DNA of 64,000 nt. Origin: JAJZAM01 sp027391075 (GTDB lineage Bacteria > Actinomycetota > Acidimicrobiia > Acidimicrobiales > Palsa-688). The translations under genes and the position numbers were made by a program. Position 1 is the stretch's first letter; the number at the start of each line of letters is the position of its first letter. The notes under the pieces are model-generated. The model made no database searches. It had not been told where the DNA came from and worked only from the letters and a program-made list of their open reading frames with translations. The stretch covers positions 1 to 64,000 of the forward strand of contig DAHYHI010000055.1 in assembly GCA_027391075.1 (NCBI GenBank), in the 5' to 3' direction. Shown in pieces: positions 60,319-64,000 of the stretch.

Positions 60319-61817
60319 GGACCGTTCTCGCCGGTATAGCCGGGCTGTCCCCGGAGGGTTTCACCCCTTCGGGGACAACGTCCGTAGAACGCCTAGGAGG
60401 GCCGCCTGAAGCTCGCGACGGTCCCGAGGGTGACGCCAGGAAGGTTGGTGAGACCGGTTCGGCTTCGCCGTGGTGGTGGCGTCGGGCCGTGAGTCTCTTA
60501 GCCTGGCTGGCAGTTCTGGCGGTCGTCGGCGGTTCCTTAGCAACGGCCTTGTCCGCCGACGGGAGCGCCTCCAAGGTCGCCGCAGCGGCGTTCAATACCG
60601 TGGCAGCAGCCGCTCTTCTCGGTCGTGCCCGTTGGCCTAGAGGTGTTCTAGGCATAGTCGGCGCCCTTGCGGTGATGACGACTATCGCCACAGCCAGCTT
60701 CGCCCGGCATGGAGCCATTCTGCTCGTGGTACTCGCTGTCTACAACGCGGCAACGTTGGAAGTCCCTCGAACTTCCATACTCTTGGCGGCGTCAGCGGAG
60801 GTCGCGATCGGCCTGTCGGGATTTTCGAGCGACCGGGCCCTCCTGGCGGATCTGGGTAGCGTCGTCTCTGAGGTGGCGTTGATAAGTTGCTCGGTGGCGG
60901 TCGGCATCTCCGTTCGTTACCAGCGCTCCATGCTTCAGGCGCTACGGGAACGGGCGGAGCAGGCCGAGCGCGAGCAGAGGTGGGGAGCGGCGAGAGCCGT
61001 CGCAGCGGAGCGGGTCCGCATAGCACGGGAACTGCACGACGTTGTGGCTCACCACGTGAGCCTTCTTGTGGTCCAGGCTGGAGCAGTCAGGGAGACCCTG
61101 CCTTCCGATCATCCGACACGGCCGGTTCTCGACACGATGATCGCGGGTGGGCGTTCGGCGATGGCGGAGCTGCGCGACATGCTGGGAGCTCTCCGCCTCG
61201 ACGAGCAGCCCGGAGTTATCCTCCCTCGGCAATCCGATTATCTCACGATGCGCGAAGCTGCCCGCCACGTCGCCTCCGACGAAGCCTCCGTTGGATCTCC
61301 CCGCTCGCCTCAGCCTGCGTTGGGACAGCTGGCCACCCTCGTCGACGGAGCCAGGGCCGCCGGGCTGCCGGTCACCCTCTACCAGAACATCTGCGCCGCG
61401 GAGATACCGCCCGTCGTTTCGCTCACCGCTTATAGGATCGTTCAGGAGGCCCTCACCAACGTGATCAAGCATGCGCCCGGTGCCTTCACGACGGTGACTG
61501 TTAACTGCGAAGGCGGCTGGCTCGACCTTTCGGTGAGAAATGGCATGCCGCCTTCGGTGGGAACTCCTGCGGACAGAACCTCGGAACGCGCTCCCGTTGG
61601 CCACGGCCTCGTGGGAATGGCTGAACGGGCAAACCTCGTCGGGGGGACCTTCAGCGCGGGATCTCTCAGAGCCTCCCGGCGCTCCGAGGGTCGGGGATCT
61701 GTGATCGGACGGTCCGACTCGGCCAAGATAGCCGGCGACGGTTGGGAGGTATCGGCCCGCCTCCCGGTAGGTGACGCTCCTGACGTCCTTGGTGGGTCGG
61801 GGGATGGCGGTGAGTGA
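60315..61817 (+). CDS. NarL-type sensor histidine kinase
   Basis: 500 residues. The N-terminus has about five membrane helices (55-200), no large external sensor. Phosphoacceptor His241 in RIARELHDVVAHHVSLLVVQ (HisKA_3) and the ATPase domain with YRIVQEALTNVIKHA and GHGLVGMAERANLVGG. GTG at 60315 overlaps the permease by 4 bases. The intramembrane sensor is likely to monitor the adjacent exporter. Confidence 0.92.
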   Translation: MRTVLAGIAGLSPEGFTPSGTTSVERLGGPPEARDGPEGDARKVGETGSASPWWWRRAVSLLAWLAVLAVVGGSLATALSADGSASKVAAAAFNTVAAAALLGRARWPRGVLGIVGALAVMTTIATASFARHGAILLVVLAVYNAATLEVPRTSILLAASAEVAIGLSGFSSDRALLADLGSVVSEVALISCSVAVGISVRYQRSMLQALRERAEQAEREQRWGAARAVAAERVRIARELHDVVAHHVSLLVVQAGAVRETLPSDHPTRPVLDTMIAGGRSAMAELRDMLGALRLDEQPGVILPRQSDYLTMREAARHVASDEASVGSPRSPQPALGQLATLVDGARAAGLPVTLYQNICAAEIPPVVSLTAYRIVQEALTNVIKHAPGAFTTVTVNCEGGWLDLSVRNGMPPSVGTPADRTSERAPVGHGLVGMAERANLVGGTFSAGSLRASRRSEGRGSVIGRSDSAKIAGDGWEVSARLPVGDAPDVLGGSGDGGE

Positions 61818-62538
61818 CCTTGGCGGCGGGCATAGCCAGGGGGGACGGATCCGCGTCGTTGTCGTGGACGACCAGCCGCTCATCCGGCAAGGCTTCTCGA
61901 TGATCCTCTCGGCGCACGGCGACGTCGATGTCGTCGGCGAGGCAGGGGACGGTGCGGCTGCTTTGGAAGTGGTAGCGGGCGCTAAGCCGGACGTGGTCCT
62001 GATGGACATACGAATGCCTGTGATGGACGGGATAGAGGCTACGCGCCTGGTTCGCCGCGACAGTCCGGACACTCGGGTCCTTATCCTCACCACCTTCGCT
62101 CACGACGACTACGTGACGGATGCTCTGGGAGCTGGAGCCTCGGGGTTCGTCTTAAAAGACGCCACACCAGAGGAGCTTTTGCATGCGGTTCGCGTCGTCG
62201 CCGGAGGGGACGCTCTGCTCTCACCGGCTGTAACCACGCGGCTGATCGAACGTCTCTTGCCGGCGCTAACCTCGACGCCGGGTCGAGCGGCACAGCGCGG
62301 CCTGGAGGGGTTGACAGATCGGGAGGTAGAAGTGCTCCGGTTGGTCGCAACGGGGCGTTCCAACCTCGAGATAGCTGCGGATCTCTACATTTCGGAGGCG
62401 ACCGTGAAAACCCACGTGTCGCACGTTCTGGCGAAGCTGGAACTGCGGGATCGTGTCCAGGCGGTGATCGCAGCTTACGAGTTGGGGTTACTACAGCCCG
62501 GTCGACCTGTCGAACCTGTCAGGTCCCAGAGTGACTGA
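61804..62538 (+). CDS. NarL/FixJ-family response regulator
   Basis: 244 residues. Receiver with DD22-23, phosphoacceptor Asp68 (VVLMDIRMPVMDG), Thr in LTTFAHD and Lys in FVLKDATPEELL; LuxR-type HTH at the end (LTDREVEVLRLVATGRSNLEIAADLYISEATVKTHVSHVLAKLEL). The start overlaps the kinase by 14 bases; GTG 61810 is an alternative. It ends by overlapping the convergent DUF3592-like gene. Confidence 0.94.
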   Translation: MAVSDLGGGHSQGGRIRVVVVDDQPLIRQGFSMILSAHGDVDVVGEAGDGAAALEVVAGAKPDVVLMDIRMPVMDGIEATRLVRRDSPDTRVLILTTFAHDDYVTDALGAGASGFVLKDATPEELLHAVRVVAGGDALLSPAVTTRLIERLLPALTSTPGRAAQRGLEGLTDREVEVLRLVATGRSNLEIAADLYISEATVKTHVSHVLAKLELRDRVQAVIAAYELGLLQPGRPVEPVRSQSD

Positions 62539-63128
62539 AGCACGGCAGGCGGTACCTCGGGGCCGCTGTAGTTCGAGCGCCGACGGCGTAACCACAGAAA
62601 CAAGGACGTCAAGCCCAACCACGCGGTGATACCCCCCGACACCGCCGCCGGCAACCAGTCGAAGCTGCTTCTGGGGATGCTGCCCGGCAAGGCAAGAAGC
62701 GGTGTCGGGCCCGACGTCCCGACTGCCTGGAGGGTGTCTCCTGGGCTGAGCTGGGTCCGTTCGCCTCCGATCAGTGCTTCGTAGGTTCGCCCGGCGACAC
62801 TGTAGGAGCCGTAGCAGTCGTAGAACTGCACGAGCTGACCTATGCCCGAACTGACAGCTTCGCAGCGAGTTACCACCGCTTCCACGGGTTTCCCGTGACT
62901 TGCTAGGCGGGCACCGACCGATCCTGAGCGCAGCGCTGAAGTGGCAAAGTAGACCGTCAGGATCCCGCTGGCGAGCGCCGCGACCGCGACCGCAATAACG
63001 GCCACTAGTCTCCCGTCTGCAGCCCGGCCGGTCGTGCCTCGAATGAACTGGTCGGCGGTCGTGGTGGCGGGGTTCGTGGTTCCGATAGCTGCGGCGGTGG
63101 GGGCTGACGTCCTTGGGTTTGACACCAC
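62475..63128 (-). CDS. DUF3592-like membrane protein
   Basis: About 217 residues. A membrane helix (VAVIAVAVAALASGILTVYFAT), a beta-rich extracytoplasmic domain (VVTRCEAVSSGIGQLVQFYDCYGSYSVAGRTYEALIGGERTQLSPGDTLQAV) and a second helix (AAVSGGITAWLGLTSLFLWL). The domain fits DUF3592-type proteins of unknown role. The start is GTG 63128 or 63125; a long upstream frame overlaps the monooxygenase gene. The last 64 bases are antisense to the response regulator. Confidence 0.6.
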   Translation of the reverse strand: MVSNPRTSAPTAAAIGTTNPATTTADQFIRGTTGRAADGRLVAVIAVAVAALASGILTVYFATSALRSGSVGARLASHGKPVEAVVTRCEAVSSGIGQLVQFYDCYGSYSVAGRTYEALIGGERTQLSPGDTLQAVGTSGPTPLLALPGSIPRSSFDWLPAAVSGGITAWLGLTSLFLWLRRRRSNYSGPEVPPAVLQSLWDLTGSTGRPGCSNPNS

Positions 63129-63360
63129 GGAATCTGAACATAGCCGGCGTTCCCTGTCCGGAGACCTCCCTCGCGAAGATCGTCTCCAAGTGTTAACAAT
63201 GGGGGCGCCCAAGGCCGGCGTGTCTTCGCGGAAGGCGAAGGTCGTAAGGGGAGGTGAGAGGGCTCCCAGCAAAGATCCTCGGCGGTTAGACGACGAAGCG
63301 CTCTTGGGGCATGATTTAGGAGCGAAGCAAAAAGCAGGCGAACCGAAATGGGGGATTGCC

Positions 63361-64000
63361 GTGTCCGACAACGCTGGGTCGACTAGTGACGTGGTAGTGG
63401 TAGGCGCCGGTTTTTCCGGCTTGTACCTCATCCACCGTCTTCGAAATGCAGGGTTGACCGTGAGAGTGTTCGATGCCGCCGACGACGTCGGGGGCACTTG
63501 GTATTGGAACCGCTACCCAGGGGCCCGTTGCGACATCCCCACGACCGACTATTCGTACAGCTTCGACCCGTCCCTCGACTCGGAATGGTCCTGGTCGGAG
63601 AAGTACGCGACCCAACCGGAGATCCTTGCCTACCTGGGTTTCGTCGCAGACCGCTACGACCTGCGACGCGACATCACCTTCTCGACCCGTGTCAGTTCTG
63701 CGGTGTGGGACGAGGCGGAGAGCCGTTGGTTGGTGACCACAGATCACGGCGAGCAGGTCAGCTGCCGGTTCTTCGTGATGGCGAGCGGCTGCCTGTCCGT
63801 CCCGAAGATCCCCGACATCCCCGGAGCGCAGAGCTTCGACGGCGAGGTGTACTACACGAACCGGTGGCCTCACGCCGGGGTCGACTTTACGGGCAAGAAG
63901 GTGGCCGTCATCGGTACCGGCTCCTCGGGCATCCAGTCGATTCCTCTCATTGCCGCCCAGGCCGACCAACTCACGGTATTCCAGCGCACCGCCAACTTCG
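63361..64000 (+). CDS. Baeyer-Villiger-type flavin monooxygenase, 5' part
   Basis: Cut by the window end after 213 codons. FAD site VVVVGAGFSGLYLIHRL, then GGTWYWNRYPGARCDIPTTDYSYSF, and the NADPH site VAVIGTGSSGIQSIPLIAAQA. The Baeyer-Villiger fingerprint FxGxxxHxxxW reads FDGEVYYTNRW (159-169), so Tyr165 replaces the usual His. The GTG at 63361 has GGGGGATT upstream. It may be a real Baeyer-Villiger or a related ketone/amine monooxygenase. The divergent gap 63129-63360 has no visible gene. Confidence 0.88.
   Translation, partial: MSDNAGSTSDVVVVGAGFSGLYLIHRLRNAGLTVRVFDAADDVGGTWYWNRYPGARCDIPTTDYSYSFDPSLDSEWSWSEKYATQPEILAYLGFVADRYDLRRDITFSTRVSSAVWDEAESRWLVTTDHGEQVSCRFFVMASGCLSVPKIPDIPGAQSFDGEVYYTNRWPHAGVDFTGKKVAVIGTGSSGIQSIPLIAAQADQLTVFQRTANF

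Overview
The window is a high-GC, gene-dense stretch of an actinobacterial chromosome. Clues are the two-component and ABC gene style, an F420-type luciferase-like oxidoreductase, ethylmalonyl-CoA mutase, a lysC with an internal start, and the 42-residue YWLV..DGG.FSFG repeats. The repeats and overall gene mix suggest Acidimicrobiia or a relative, but that placement is inference. No rRNA, CRISPR array, insertion sequence, integrase or phage gene is seen, and no gene-free gap exceeds 300 bases.

Layout. 1-10.3 kb: tRNA-Ser(GCT), an SDR, a YceI-like protein, ethylmalonyl-CoA mutase, a VKOR/DUF929 oxidative-folding pair, small unknown proteins, a degenerate M23-fold coiled-coil protein and a PPOX-family flavoprotein. 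10.4-16.1 kb: an unknown polytopic membrane protein, then a cell-wall block (GT51 transglycosylase, MurL epimerase, MurD) in which murL and murD overlap. 16.2-18.3 kb: two small unknown genes and an acyl-CoA dehydrogenase behind a DosR-like box. 18.3-24.3 kb (minus strand): a run of eight genes resembling the methylamine-dehydrogenase maturation set (MauD-like, MauE-like, MauF/CcdA-like). They surround a Tat-exported protein with 26 cysteines whose N-terminal domain resembles the MADH light chain and whose C-terminal domain is propeller-like repeats. This is the most unusual system in the window.

24.4-39.3 kb: a double CoA-transferase, RarA, a GT87 glycosyltransferase, an LLM oxidoreductase, a MarR-methyltransferase-MFS operon with a palindromic site, an MMPL transporter and several membrane or secreted unknowns. 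39.4-41.1 kb: tRNA-Ser(CGA) with a terminator, then a fluoride riboswitch controlling crcB-DUF190-crcB. 41.2-56 kb: two GH13 alpha-glucosidases, tadA, a P450 with its 3Fe ferredoxin, ppc, an OmpR-type two-component system, a nitronate monooxygenase, adenine deaminase and a polyprenol-phosphate glycosyltransferase.

56.1-64 kb: lysC-asd, a four-gene ABC exporter/NarL two-component operon with every junction overlapping, a DUF3592-like protein and the 5' part of a Baeyer-Villiger-type monooxygenase cut by the window end. Start sites differ from the longest possible reading frame in many genes. The choice was made from Shine-Dalgarno sequences, overlaps with neighbours and where family similarity begins. 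All functional calls come from reading motifs by eye; no database search was run.
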